Counted from the first letter of the stretch, positions 24,901-37,148 are shown. The stretch is 64,000 nt of DNA from Jacaranda mimosifolia (GCA_018894105.1 CM032126.1:25828391-25892390); one strand, 5' to 3'. Notes: generated by a model from the letters alone, not told the origin. Numbers and translations: made by a program.

Positions 24901-25515
24901 TTCTCGCAATTTCTTTAAATGATTTGCAAGGACCGGACTCTTTGGTGTGGCATCACGTTAAAGGTGGTCATGTTACTGTTAAAAGTTATTATTATCTCAC
25001 ACGTCGATTGCTCAAGCGACGATTGATGGCACTAAGAGACTCTTCGAGTGGACTACATTGTCGAAATTATCTCTTTATATGGTCTCGCAAATTGCCACCT
25101 AAAGTGAAAAATTTTGCTTGGAGGATGTGTCTTAATGCTCTCCCAACTTGTGATAATCTGGCTAAACGAGGCATACATACCCGGGTCTATGTTTCTTGTG
25201 TTGTGAAGTGTTGGAAACTAGCATGCATGTTTTCACATCATGCCACTTTTCTAGGTAAGTTTGGGCTATCTCAAATATACCACACTCAGCTCTTGGTGCA
25301 TTAAAGGACGACATTGAAGCTTGGTTTAGGATGATTTTCAGCAAAATAGATTCACCTCTTTTTGATCTTTTCTTGGTGTGCTATTGGGCTATCTGGTACC
25401 AATGAAATCAAGCTTTTTGGGGCAAAAGAGTCAATTCTACCTTAGAAATGTTTCATTATGCTTCTAGGTATTTAGCTGATTATAAGGCTGCCTCTAAATC
25501 ATCTTGTGAATGGTA
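21910..25515 (+). pseudogene. LINE ORF2 (endonuclease and reverse transcriptase), broken
   Basis: ORF2 starts at ATG 21910. The endonuclease shows ILSWNCQG, IETK, AGDFNE, RERLDRF and SSDHRAV, covering the usual catalytic stations to about 22600. TAA at 21985 and a stop near 22357 interrupt it, and the linker 22620-23160 is scrambled. The RT frame 23167-24036 has PISLCNVVYKI, KLDMSKAYDKIEW, RGLRQGDPLS and FFADDTLIF (the FADD active site). It continues in the same frame across stops at 24034, 24424 and about 24460 (KYLGLPAMIGKSKREIF, GGLGFRDL). A frameshift near 24697 leads to the tail with FQDPWIP and LPPKVKNFAWRMC. The endonuclease nicks target DNA and the RT copies the RNA there. Confidence 0.9.
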
Positions 25516-25623
25516 GCTTCAATTCATTTTTCCTAGGTGTATTTTGGGATATTGTATGTCTATCTTCTTATATGATCAATATATTATATCGCTTTCCTCA
25601 AAAAAAAAAAAAAAAATTTACGG

Positions 25624-27163
25624 TAAGTACTTTATATATTAAATATTCAAGTATACATATATATATATATATGAATTTCATCCGATGCATAGCTTTCAAA
25701 TTGGTTCATGTACATATTATTTTTGAACTTTGTTATGTATCTAGAAAAACGGGAAGTATGAAATTAATTCTGGAATTTGTGTTGCTATGGGTACACTACA
25801 TACGCTAGTCATTTGATAGTTACTTGACATAACATATATATTATATGTATATATAAGAACCTTAATATTTTATTCTCTTGTTTGTGTGAGTAGTGTAATT
25901 TTGCTTACCAAGCTTTTTCACAAAATTTTGTAAGAGCTCTTTGGAGTTGATATTGGACTCAAATGTTTGTGAACCCATCAAGATGGCCATCCTAGCTTGG
26001 TGAGAATAGTAATTTTGCAGCATAATTCAACAAAGTTCGTATGAGCTACAAATAAGAATAGGACAAGAGTATAATGTCAAGCAATTTGTAATCAACATAT
26101 GAAACTGTGATCGTTCTAAGCCTCCAAAAATCTTAGTTTAGATTCTGAACATTCCAATAACATCTCATTTTACAAATTTCAACAACAAAATTCTCTCACC
26201 AGCTACCATTTTGACTGCATTTAAACTCACATCAAAGATGCTCCCATCCACCATACCTCTGTCAGTAGCAAGATAACAAGCAAATATAACCTGCACCAGC
26301 AACAATTCTGAGAAACTATTTTGAACAGCAAAATTCTGAACCAGCAGAACTTGGACGCCTTAAGAGAAATGGATCCAGTATCAAAATTATGAATAAGAAT
26401 ACACATAAATTCTAAGGATCAGATAAATTTGTGAGACCTCCATAAAAGAATTGAAGAAGAGAGAGAATAAGGAAACCCTGGCTTGAGCATGTTTACGGAA
26501 CTATTGATAAATCTGAAAGCTTCTCGAAGAGCAACATTAAGGATGGCTAATATGTGCAAATCATCAACTAATTTTGTCTCAAGTTCATTATGTAGCTTAC
26601 TGATGCATTCTTGGGGCTGACACCGACATGTTTCCCCATTTGCTCCGCTTTATTCTTTTAATAGTACCAATGCATGCTCATAATCTAGCAAAGTCTACCA
26701 ATAACAAAATGTCCCCTAAAACTATTTAGTGACAATATTCCAAGCTTGTGCGCAATGTGAGGTGAGATATTTGCTATTGTTGGCTTCTATTTACATATAT
26801 ACACAGCATGGGAGAGATGCCACGCCACACCAAACCAAATTTATTATGCATAATCTTGATAGAAGTTGATTATGATAAAATATCGATTGATCCTAATAGT
26901 AAGCATGAACACCATAATTAGTTTCTGTCATTGAAGGACATAAAATAGAAGGCTGCTCAAAATCTTTTTAACCGGAGTTCATATGTTGGCCATCTTTCTA
27001 TTAATTTTCAAGCAAAAAAATAATGATTATGACCCAAACAAAAACAATAGAAAACTGAAACATGCGTGAGTTAAAAGCAAAAACAATCATTTAAGAGCCA
27101 CCAAAATAAATAATACATGAGACAAATTTGGCATGTTTTTCACTAGATATATATAGAAAACAA
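25624..27163. other. Intergenic, no gene recognised
   Basis: About 1.5 kb of non-coding sequence between the LINE and the large element. An (AT)n tract lies near 25655-25673. The open frame 25506-25808 begins in the LINE tail and crosses the insertion boundary, so it is not a gene. Confidence 0.55.
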
Positions 27164-27620
27164 CACTACAACAAATTACACTTTTAGTAACGAATAATTT
27201 TGTTACGATAAAACTGAAATTCGTTCCCAAAATATTGGTAAAGAATTTTTCATTACTTAAGTTTAGTGCCCTAAAGCCCATCGCAAAAGGTTTTAGTAAC
27301 GAAATTTATGCTTCATTACGAATGATGAACTTATGGCGACGAAATGTATCGTTACTAAAACATGATATTAGTAACAAAAAAGTGTATTAGTTACAATAGA
27401 TTTTTATAGCGTAACGAAATATTTAGTTACTAAAATAGTGGCAATTTTGTTGCATTTTATTTTTTCGTTACCAATGCATAATATAATGATATTATTTATT
27501 TAATTGAGTATAATTACTAATTGTTTATGTAACAAAATATTTGGTTACAAATAGTTAAATAAAATTTTAATTCAAAAATAAGCATTTTGTTACAAATAGA
27601 ATAAATAACTAAAAGTTTCG
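27164..27620. repeat. Terminus and GTAAC subterminal repeats, left copy
   Basis: CACTACAACAAATTACAC terminus, then repeated TTAGTAACGAA, CGTTACTAAA and GTTACAAAT words in both orientations. The inverted equivalent is at 51910-52362. Confidence 0.75.
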
Positions 27621-28330
27621 TTACGAAATGTGTGCGCGTGGGCTCCGATTTGGGCTGCTACATATGGATGGGCCATTTGATATCTGGCCTTCGCCTGCTG
27701 GGCCGCTGAACTCTAGGCTCGACCCACGCCACCACCCACCAGCCCACCAGCCTGCTGCGCTTAACCCAGCACCCACTGGCCCACTAGGTCCGGCTGGACT
27801 TAGGGCCAACACTCAGGCCCACGGCCCACCAGCAAGAGCGCCGCAGGGCCGGCCCACCCAAGCTTAGGCCCAGCGCCCACCTCGGCCCACCAGGCCCTAT
27901 CCCCGCGGCCGCAGCACCGGCCCACCCGCAAGCTACCAGTAGGGCCCAACACCCACACCGACCCATCAGGCCCTGCTGCGTTCAAGCCCAGCGCCATCGG
28001 CCCACCCGAGCTCAGGCCCAGTGCCTCTATCTACCCAACAGGCCCTACTGCGCTCAGGCCCAACGCCCACTGCCTACTAACAAGATTGGTCGCAGGGCCG
28101 CCCACACCTGCCCACCAAGCCCTGTTACGCTCAGGCCCTGCGCCCACCGCCCACCAGCAAAATTGGCCACAGGGCCGCCCCACCTGTAAGCTGGCAGCAG
28201 GCCCAGTGCCACACTGGCCCACTCGCAGGCCCAGTGTAAATTCCTCCCAAACGGCTAGCAGTAGGGCTTGATCCTGCTCCATGCCCACCCTCAAGCAAGC
28301 ACCTAACCATCTTGGCTGCACGTTCAAAAG
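27620..28330. other. GGCCCA-rich GC island
   Basis: About 700 bp of high-GC sequence in AT-rich DNA. It is an irregular array of GGCCCACCAGC, AGGCCCAGCGCCCAC and CAGGCCCT variants, with about 13 GGCCCA hexamers between 27800 and 28235. Open frames on both strands are Ala/Pro/Gly-rich repeats without a domain, so no gene is called. The mirrored copy is at 51540-51905. Confidence 0.7.
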
Positions 28331-28960
28331 TTAATATTTTCATTTGCTCAATTACTTATTCGTCTCTTCCATATAGAGCTCTCAACCAATTTCACATGTT
28401 ATCAAGCAAACATTATTTTATTTTTAAAAACAAAATAATAATTGTCATTTGAATAAATAAAATAAGAGTATCAAATAGTGAATTAAAAGAAATAAACAAA
28501 AAGTGTGAGATAATTATATAATATAGCTGCATGAAGCAAAGAAATTTTATTACATATATGCATATATAAATTGTTAGGTAAAGGCTTAATATTTTTGTAT
28601 TGTGAGTTTTGGGTAAAGAAAATACTATAATAATTTATTTCATTAATCAAACTATATAATATTAACAGACGAGTAGAAATATAGACTAAGTGGGTGTTTG
28701 GCTAAGTTTTTAATGAAAAGATATTTTAAGAATTTTTTAAGCTTATAAAAATATCAAATTTTATCTTTTAAAATAAACCTTGCAATGTATGAAAAAAATA
28801 AAAACTTAAAATTCATACGGTCTAAAGTATTACAGGAGAATATTCAAATTTTAAAATAAGTGAATACCATTTTACATTTTGTAGAAGAGCTTATAATATA
28901 AAATACTTTATTTTAGAAATTTATAAAAAAATATATTTATAAAAAATAATTGGCATTACG
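28331..28960. other. AT-rich interior of the left copy
   Basis: No coding sequence. The GTGTTTGGCTAAG word at about 28692 and the following 250 bp match, inverted, about 51010-51170 in the right copy. Confidence 0.5.
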
Positions 28961-29640
28961 TATATATATATATATTTATATATATATTAAAAAATTCTGA
29001 ACAAAACCCTTTAAAGTAAAAAACAAAGGGCAATCTAATAAGCAAAAGTAACAATATTATTAATTCCGGCGGTTTAGAAAAATCAGCGTGAAATTATTCA
29101 TTCAGGGAATGTTACACTAACCACAGTCATTTATTATGGATTCCGCGGTGGGTTTTCGAAACCGTCGCTAAATGGCTAATTCAGCGGCGGTTTGGATAAA
29201 TCATTGCTTAACCACCGCCAAATTAATATTTTGTGGCGTTTGAGACAAACCGTCACAAAATATATGCTGCGATTAACCTATTTTCTTGTAGTGTATATAT
29301 ATATATATACTATATATGTATATAAGTTTGAATGAAAAATTATATTATATACATAGTTATAAATATTAAATATTATTTAATTCGGAGTGAATAAATAGAA
29401 AAAATAAATAAAAATAAAAGTAATTTAAATTTTATTGATAAATTTATATATATGTATATTATATATATATGTGTGAATAAGTATAAATGGAAAAAATATG
29501 TATCATGTTTGAATAATTGAAAGAAAAAGGATAAAAATAAAAATTATTTAAAATTTTATAGATAAATTTATATATATATATATATATATGTATGAAATGA
29601 GAATATATGAAATAATGAGAAATTTTGATTTTGATTATTT
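28960..29640 (+). repeat. Internal module 1: GGCGGTTT block ending in CTTGTAGTG plus AT tail
   Basis: About 29060-29293 carries GCGGCGGTTTGGATAAATC and related CCGCCA/GGCGG words and ends in ATTTTCTTGTAGTG. That ending resembles the terminus and subterminal part of another CACTA-type or MITE element. An AT-rich tail with (TA)n tracts follows to about 29640. Near-duplicates are at 30090-30790 and, inverted, at 49200-49850 and 50340-51000. Confidence 0.6.
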
Positions 29641-30089
29641 GAAAGGTTAACAACTTTTTTTGTTATTCACTATTTTTTTGTTATTTGCAAAATATAATAT
29701 GAATATCCAATTATATTTATACAAAAATTTGAGAATGAATACAATAATTTGGTTTTTCTATATTTTATTTTACATTATAATTTCATCTTCATAATTGTCA
29801 CTAATTCATATTTTAAAATCAATTTTAAGTTTATAATTATTTTATCAATTTACTATAATTTTAACTTTATATGACTAATGCCAAACTCTTTTCTTCAATT
29901 AATTATTCGATAAATAAGTTCTGAGTCAAATTAAAAGATTTCTATTAACTTATAAACTAATATTGATTTTAACTTTACAATTATTTTATATATTTATTTT
30001 GATTTATTTTACTTTTTTTATCTTTACTATCATAGTTTTGTCTTAACTTAATTGATTTTTAATCAAAAATTAAAATTGACTAAGATTGT

Positions 30090-30691
30090 TTTTAAAAAAT
30101 AATTGGCATTACACATATATATATATATTAAAAAATTATTGACAAAACCCTTTAAAGTTAAAAACAAAGAGCAATCTAATAAGTAAAAGAAACAATATTA
30201 TTAATTGCGTCAATTTAGAAAAACTAACGTGAAGTTATTCATTCAGTGGCGGTTACACTAACTGCCTCCATTTATTATGAATTCTGCAGCGGGTTTCTGA
30301 AACCGTAGCTAAATGGCGGCAGTTTGGATAAATTGTCGCTTAACCACCATCAAATTAATATTTTGCTGCAGTTGAGACAAACCATAGCAAAATATATGCC
30401 GTGATTAACTTATTTTCTTGTGGCATAAATATATATACTATATATGTAAATAAGTATGAACAAAAAATTATATTATATATATTTATAAATATTAAATATT
30501 ATTTAATTCGTAATGAATAAATAGAAAAATAGATAAAAATAAAAGTAATTTAAATTTTATTGATAAATTTATAAATATGTATATTATATGTATGTGAATA
30601 AGTATAAATAGAAAAAATAAGTATACATGTATGAATAATTAGAAAGAAAAAAGATAAAAATAAAAATTATTTAAAATTTTATAGATAAATT

Positions 30692-30727
<36 letters not shown>

Positions 30728-30790
30728 GAGAATATATGAAATAATGAATAATGAGAAATGAGAAATGAGAAATGAGAAATGAGAAATGAG
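30090..30790 (+). repeat. Internal module 2: second GGCGGTTT block plus AT tail
   Basis: A diverged direct copy of the block at 28960-29640. The terminus is degraded to CTTGTGGCA at about 30418-30426. The tail contains a (GT)n run at about 30693-30721 and a short GAGAAAT tandem array at about 30748-30795. Confidence 0.6.
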
Positions 30791-31035
30791 AAACAATGAT
30801 AAATTTATATATATGTATAAAATGAGAAATATATGAAATAATGGAAGAAAGAAATGAGAATAAAAAAAGAAAAAATAAATAAAATATGATAATAAAAAGT
30901 TATTTAAATTGAATTGTATATATGTGAAATGATTAAGGGTAAATTGATCTTTTTATATTAAAATTACGTTAAATGGGCAATAAATGTGGAGGGGGGGCGG
31001 TGTACGTGGTTTTATAAAACATAAAGAAGCTGTTT

Positions 31036-31068
<33 letters not shown>

Positions 31069-31599
31069 TTTTATTTTATTTTTCACATGAGGGTTTGATA
31101 CTTATTTCACAAATCACATTGGGGTAAATTGCAACTAGCCCAATGAAATTATTACCATTTTAATGGAGCCCTTACTTTTCTTTTTTCTTTTTTTGCTAAT
31201 GTAGTGTTTGGTTATATTGGAAAAATTACATTTTTGGTCTCATTCGATGGGGGGTTTGCACTTTCGGTACTTAAATTGACACTTATAGGACCAAGACTCT
31301 AAATTTTTTAATACATTTGGGATAACACCTCAACTTCCGTTAGTATTCAAGCAAAACTGTTAAATTAAAAAAAATTAATTACCCAACAACTCAAAATTTT
31401 GATTTATTTATAAAAATTCCACAAATTTTGAATTGCCCAATACCTTCATTAAAAAATTTTAAAAAAATAATAAATTTTTTTAAAAATATATAACAAAATC
31501 CTCATTAAAAAAATTTATATCTCAATATAAATATATATATAATATCAATATAAATATATAAAATAAATATCACATAAATATATATATATATATAACACA

Positions 31600-31695
31600 C
31601 CCCCTCTCCCCCAACCCCTCACTGCCGGCCATGGCTGGCCATGGCCAGCCTAGGGTGGGGGGGCTAGTTGGAAGAGGTGGGGGGGGGGGGGTGTG
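31600..31695. other. Small GC patch with GGCCATGG palindromes
   Basis: Contains GGCCATGGCTGGCCATGGCC and a poly-G run near 31680-31692, in otherwise AT-rich DNA. The inverted equivalent is at about 48355-48480. Confidence 0.55.
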
Positions 31696-31699
31696 GAAA

Positions 31700-34600
31700 A
31701 AGGAGAAAAAAAAATTATATATATATATATTTACTTATTTATTCATTGTTAATTAATAAATTTTAATTAAATTAAATTTTTTTTACTTATGTTATTTATT
31801 TAAGTTCATTGCATTATTTTGTTCAAAATAATTAAAAATACTTATTTATTTCAAATTATTAAAATTATATTGTTAGGATAAAATTTTAGATTTTATTTTT
31901 ATTTAAATTATTTATTTTGATTAATAAATAAATTTAATTTTTTCATTTATATGCGCACACACATCAAGGTCTCACAAAGTTCCAACTCTATATCTCCCAC
32001 ATTTTGACTTATTTAATTTTTATTAATTGATAAATTTAATGAAATTAGTTTAAATTAGGGCTTGTTTGTTTACGAATTGGAGCATTTTGTCAAAATATTT
32101 TAGCAATATGATTTTTTGGAAGTGGGGTTGGGGAATGTGATGGTTGTTGGTTTGTAGTTTGGGTGGTAGGTGAAAAATGAATTGGGAAAAATTTATTTAT
32201 TTATTTGTGTTTTAGAAGGGAATAAGATATCATATCAATAATTTTTTTATTGGGTTGATAGGGTCAAATAGACATTTTAAAATTACTAGTGTTAGTATGA
32301 TATTTTTAGATCTTATTTTTATTTTTAAATTATTTATTTTAGTTAATAAATATTTTTTATATTTAATAAATATAAATAAATTATTTTAGATATGATTATT
32401 TTTTAATACTATTGAGATGTAATTTAAAAATAAAATCATATTTAATTAAGAGATGGATTTTATTTTTATTTTTATTTTATAATTAATAAATATGTTTAAT
32501 TAAATTTGATTAAATTACTTTACATATGTTGATGACTTTAAATTTTTATTTTTTTAATCCAACTTTAATTAAATGATTATTTAATATTTAAAAAAATTAT
32601 TAATAAAATTATTTAAATTTATTCTGAGTAATTTAAATAATATTAAAGTTAAACCCCCATGTTAAAGTTACAAATAAGTCCAAGGGTATTTTTGTTTTAA
32701 AAATAATCAAAATAGCTTTTGAAGGATATTTTTGAATTTTAATATAAATTTTCAATCAATGTCTACAAATTTGTTAAGGATGCTAACAGTTCTTCAAATA
32801 TTTAATTAAATATATGGGGATAAAAAATAATTTTATTAAACTTATAACTATATTACTAAGTTTATATTATAATGTCTTGGGTATTTCAAAATAATTTCAA
32901 AATTTTCAACTATATTAAAGTTATACAAGTTGATCAATTTTAAAACAATTTGCGTTAATTAAGTATAGAAAATTTTCAATAAATGCATATTCCAATTGTC
33001 CACATCAATATATTATTAGTACAGAATATTTTAATTTTTAAAATAAAATTAATTACAAGTAAAGATTAAAGTTTTTAGAATTTATAAACAATTTTTTCTA
33101 AAATCTTTTTGTTCAAAAACAATGTCCTAATAAATAATAACAAAAAATAGAATTAAATTTTTAACCTCCATAATAATACATCATAATTCATCTTATAATA
33201 TAAGATAAAATAAATAATTTTTGTACATACTATTTATACACAAAATGGAGGGAGGAGCAAAAATTTGGAGGGAATAAAAAAATAATAGGGGAATTCATTT
33301 TTGGAGGGAAACTTATTTTTTCAAGGAAATATAATATGTAGACCAACTAATTCTTAAGAACAACTTGTTCAGGTCTATGAAAGTTCATAATCATTACATT
33401 TAATAATATACTTTAAGTTATACTTTTTTTACATTATATTAAACCACGAAAGTTATCTTCATTTTAGTAATTTATATTGTAAAACATACACACAATTAAC
33501 ATATAGATATCTATAAATTATAAAAATCTTTAATTGGCCAATACAACGATTAAAATACGAAATGTAACATTAACAGGCCTAACTTTAGGGACCGTTTTCT
33601 TTTCATTAAGTATTATGGTAAACTAGATTTCTTTCTTTTGTTTTGTTATTCAGGTATGTAACCTTTAACTATTTATTTTAAGGAGTTTTTAGAATTTTTC
33701 TAAATAAATATTGTAATAGATTATAATAAAAAATTAAATTTTTAAGCACCAAAAATTATAAGTCCAAATTATATTTTATTTAACTATAATAGAAATTCAT
33801 TTAATAATTTAAAAAATTATATGTCAATTCATCATATAATCTAAGATAAAAGAAATTAATTTTTCTATAAAGTATTTATACCAAAAAAATGGAGGAGCTA
33901 AAATTTAGAGGAATCAAAAAAATGAAGAGAATTCATTATTGTTAGAGGGAATCAATTGTTTGGAGGGAATCAAGTTAAATTATTATGTCAAATTAATAAT
34001 AAAAACAATTGTTATTATTTTTATGGGCCAAATTTTGGAGGGAATGCAAAGTTGGAGGGAAACAAAATTGCATTGCCATCCAAATTCATTAAATAAAATT
34101 ATACATATGTATAAAATAAGAATATATGAAATAATGAGAAATGAGAAATAATGATAAATTTATATATGTATAAAACGAGAAATATATGATGAATCTTCTT
34201 TAAATTTTATTGAAATTTATATATATGTGTGTGTGTGTGTATACTATATATGTATATAAGTATGAATAAAACTTTTTATTATATATATGTTTTTATAAAT
34301 ATTAAATATTATTTAATTTGGAATGAATAAATAAAAAAATAGATAAAATAAAAGTACTTTAAATTTTATTGATAAATTTATATATATGTATATTATATAT
34401 ATGTGAATAAGTATAAATAGTAAAAAGAAGTATACATGTATGAATAATTAAAAAGATAAAAGATAAAAATAAAAATTATTTAAAATTTTATAGATAAATT
34501 TATATATATATATGTATAAAATGAGAATATATGAAATAATGAGAAATGAGAAACAACGATAAATTTATACATATATGTATAAAATGAGAAATATACGAAA

Positions 34601-34700
34601 TAATGGAAGAAGAGAGAAATGAGAATAAAAAGAAAAGAAAAGAATGAAGAAAAAGGAAAAGAAAAGAGAAATATATGAAGTGCTGGAGGGAAAGGGTGGG
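31700..34700. other. AT-rich interior of the left copy, no gene
   Basis: No coding sequence. TTTGGAGGGAA-type purine words recur at about 33245-33315, 33890-33970 and 34030-34065. The stretch 32055-32230 (TGGAGCATTTTG, GTGATGGTTGTT) is a dispersed repeat with relatives at about 47800-47970 (inverted) and 54955-55050. Confidence 0.5.
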
Positions 34701-34702
34701 GA

Positions 34703-34722
34703 TTCTTCTTCTTCTTCTTCTT

Positions 34723-34801
<79 letters not shown>
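34703..34801 (+). repeat. Compound microsatellite (TTC)n(TTA)n
   Basis: About 16 TTC units run directly into about 17 TTA units. The same compound tract occurs inverted in the right copy at 44942-45041, so it was present before the two copies diverged. Confidence 0.9.
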
Positions 34802-34804
<3 letters not shown>

Positions 34805-34839
34805 TTGAATTCTTTGTTTATATTAATTGAATAATTGAA

Positions 34840-35601
34840 TTATTTTAGAATATTTTTATTTTAATTTTATTATATAATCTATAATTATATATTTAGGATG
34901 ATAGACTCAAAATTTTATTGTTCAAGTTTTATTTTGTTATATCTAAATGAATAAATAAAATATATTTATATTTAATAGAATTATTTTAGATGTATTTATC
35001 ATTTTAATGTTATTATGTAATTTTGAATTATATAGATAATAGGATAGACTTAAATTTTTATTGTTTATTTTTTTTCAATTTTTAACTTAATAAATAAAGT
35101 CAACAAAATTTATTTAAATTATTAGATATTTTACTATTTTAACATTATTAAATATTTTAACTTAATATTATTAAAATTATATGGCCTAAATTTATAAGTT
35201 ATATTTTTAAAAAAAATTAGATGATAAATTCATATGAAATAAAATTTTATAAATTTGAAGGATATTTGAAATTTGAAATTCTAATGTTTAGAATATTTTT
35301 TATTTTAATATTATTATATAATTTATAATTATATAGTTAGGATGACAGACTTAAAATTTTATTGTTTAAGTTTTTTTTGTCATATTTGAATTAATAAATA
35401 AAATATATTTATATTTAACAGAATTATTTTAGATGTATTTATCTTTTTAATATTCTTATGTAATTTTGAATTATATAGATAATATGATAGGCTAAATTTT
35501 TTATTGTTTAATTTTTATTTCATTTTTAACTTAATAAATAAAGTCAGCAAAATTTATTTAAATTTTTTAATATTTTACTATTTTAACATTATTAGATATT
35601 T
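34840..35601 (+). repeat. 445-bp AT-rich tandem units, left copy
   Basis: The word TTTAGAATATTTTTATTTTA recurs at about 34843 and 35288, with the following text repeated, giving a period of about 445 bp. A third partial unit resumes after the viral insert at 37851-38100. The right copy has three inverted units (43550-44890). Confidence 0.7.
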
Positions 35602-36314
35602 TAAAACTTTTAATTAGTAATAATTTTTCAAAAGAATTTATTGCACTTATTGATAGTGGTGCTGATTTAAATTGTATTCAAGAAGGTTTGATACCTACTA
35701 GGTATTTTGAAAAAACTTCTCATATTCTTCGTGCTGCTAATAGTGAAAAACTTGATATAAGTTATAAATTATCAAAAGCCTTTATTTGCAAAAATAAAAT
35801 TTTTATTCCTAATAGTTTTTTATTGGTAAAAAGTATTTCAAATCAAATTATTCTTGGAACCCCATTTTTAAAACAAATATATCCTTTAAAAATGGTTGAT
35901 AAAAATGGTTTCATTGGTACTTATAATAATACTGATATTCATTTTGAATTTATAGTTGAACCGTTTTCTCATATTCTTAATAATATAGAAGAAGTTTTAA
36001 AAGCAAAGACTAATCATATTAATTTCTTAAAACAAGAAATTGTTAGTCTTAATATTGATAATCAATTAGAAAATCCTAAGTTAAAAGGAAAAATTGCTTT
36101 TCTTGAAAATCAATTTGCATTATCTATATGTGATGAACACCCTAATGCTTTTTGGAATAGGAAAAAGCATATTGTTGATTTGCCTTATGATGATAGCTTT
36201 GATGGTAATATTCCTAGTAAAGCTTGGCCTTGTCAAATGAATTCTGAATATTTAATTAATTGTAAAAAAGAAATAGAATCTTTATTACAAAAGAGCTTAA
36301 TAAGGCCAACTTAA
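35601..36314 (+). pseudogene. Pararetrovirus aspartic protease and beginning of RT
   Basis: The frame contains FIALIDSGADLNCIQ. DSG at 35652-35660 is the retroviral-type aspartic protease active site that processes the viral polyprotein. A linker with a predicted coiled-coil character follows. Next comes the RT N-terminal region (AFWNRKKHIVDLP, CQMNSEYLI, SLIRPT), where the frame hits TAA at 36312-36314. No RT catalytic motif (YxDD) is present because the rest of RT is missing at a recombination junction. Confidence 0.85.
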
Positions 36315-36540
36315 AGGTTGGTGGGATAATTATCTTTCTCAGAATAATAAAGATGAGATACTTAATACTATTAAACAAGAAGGAACCAGTAATAATACTG
36401 AAAATGTTGTTTATACTTTAATTGTTACTATAATAGAACATTTTATTGGTAGATGGACTAATAATTCTGAGCACATTAGAACTTTATTAAATGGTTTGAA
36501 GTGTCAGAGTCTCACATTGTTTAGGTGGTATAAGGACGCT
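36304..36540 (+). pseudogene. Pararetrovirus coat-protein fragment
   Basis: In the frame one base off the preceding ORF the text reads LKGWWDNYLSQNNKDEI and later LKCQSLTLFRWYKD. The GWWDNYL and FRWYKD words resemble caulimovirid coat protein. It overlaps the end of the RT piece by the shared GGCCAACT, so the two parts were joined by recombination. No zinc finger is included. Identification is from motif memory without alignment. Confidence 0.6.
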
Positions 36541-37084
36541 CCCTTCCTCTTCCACTGCTTTTCTTTGTTTTCCCCTGATTTCCCCTCTGTAATTTTCCTC
36601 GCTTGTAGTTTTTCTTCTTTAAGTTTAGTTTTATTTGTATAAAACAGAAGCTGCTATTTTGAAGATCCCTTCTTGGTAAGCTTATATTTTATTTTATTGT
36701 TTTAAATATTTATTTAGTTTAAAACTTAGCCTAATGGAAGGCTAAGGTGTTTGGTGTTAAACATGTAAGAGTTAAATAGTTTCTATAGAGCTGTGGTAAA
36801 GGTCTATTATGAACAAGACTTATTAAGAAGGGTTCGGATCTCATGGTCTGGCTAGCCAGTTATGATTGGGTTCTGAGGCTTAACGGCACTCCAAGTATGT
36901 TGTCCTCTGGATGTATGCCCTTTGCCCTTGTTAGCCGGGGTTGGCGTTTGTGGGCGTTTTGGGGCTTTTGTGATCCAGAATTCATACTTGGTGGGCTTGT
37001 TAAATTAAGGTAAACAGTCCCTATCATGTAATACTGTGATTCACTGTCTGATCTGTGGCCCCCTTCATAAGATCCTTTGTGTGA
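36541..37084 (+). promoter_or_regulatory. Pararetrovirus intergenic region: TATA box and leader
   Basis: Non-coding stretch between the coat-protein piece and the movement protein. TATAAAA at 36638-36644 is a candidate pregenomic-RNA TATA box. It lies about 445 bp upstream of the primer binding site, a leader length reasonable for the family. A minus-strand open frame at 36860-37246 is antisense to the leader and is not accepted. Confidence 0.55.
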
Positions 37085-37097
37085 TGGTATCAGAGCC
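37085..37097 (+). other. Pararetrovirus tRNA-Met primer binding site
   Basis: TGGTATCAGAGCC, the exact complement expected for the 3' end of initiator tRNA-Met. Caulimoviridae use it to prime minus-strand DNA synthesis, and it conventionally marks genome position 1. It lies 52 bp before the movement-protein ATG. Confidence 0.85.
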
Positions 37098-37148
37098 ATG
37101 GAAGTATAGGAAATATTTAATGATTGCATATTTAACACTTTTCTTAAA

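Larger units (their letters stand above)
21074..25614 (+). mobile_element. 5'-truncated L1-type LINE with poly(A) tail
   Basis: Sequence starts abruptly inside ORF1 and ends in a run of about 17 A's (25600-25616). The 9-bp word AATTTACGG flanks it at 21065-21073 and 25615-25623, the target-site duplication left by target-primed reverse transcription. ORF1 has a zinc knuckle. ORF2 has an endonuclease, RT and a C-terminal region typical of plant L1 elements. No RNase H domain is recognised at the 3' end. Several stops and frameshifts make it immobile. Confidence 0.92.

Noticed and set aside
25506..25808. 100-codon plus-strand frame
   Set aside because: It spans the LINE tail, poly(A) and target duplication, so it is a chance frame across an insertion boundary.
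27621..28343. Many overlapping 60-98-codon frames in the GGCCCA island
   Set aside because: Ala/Pro/Gly low-complexity on both strands, as expected of a GC-rich minisatellite lacking stop codons.
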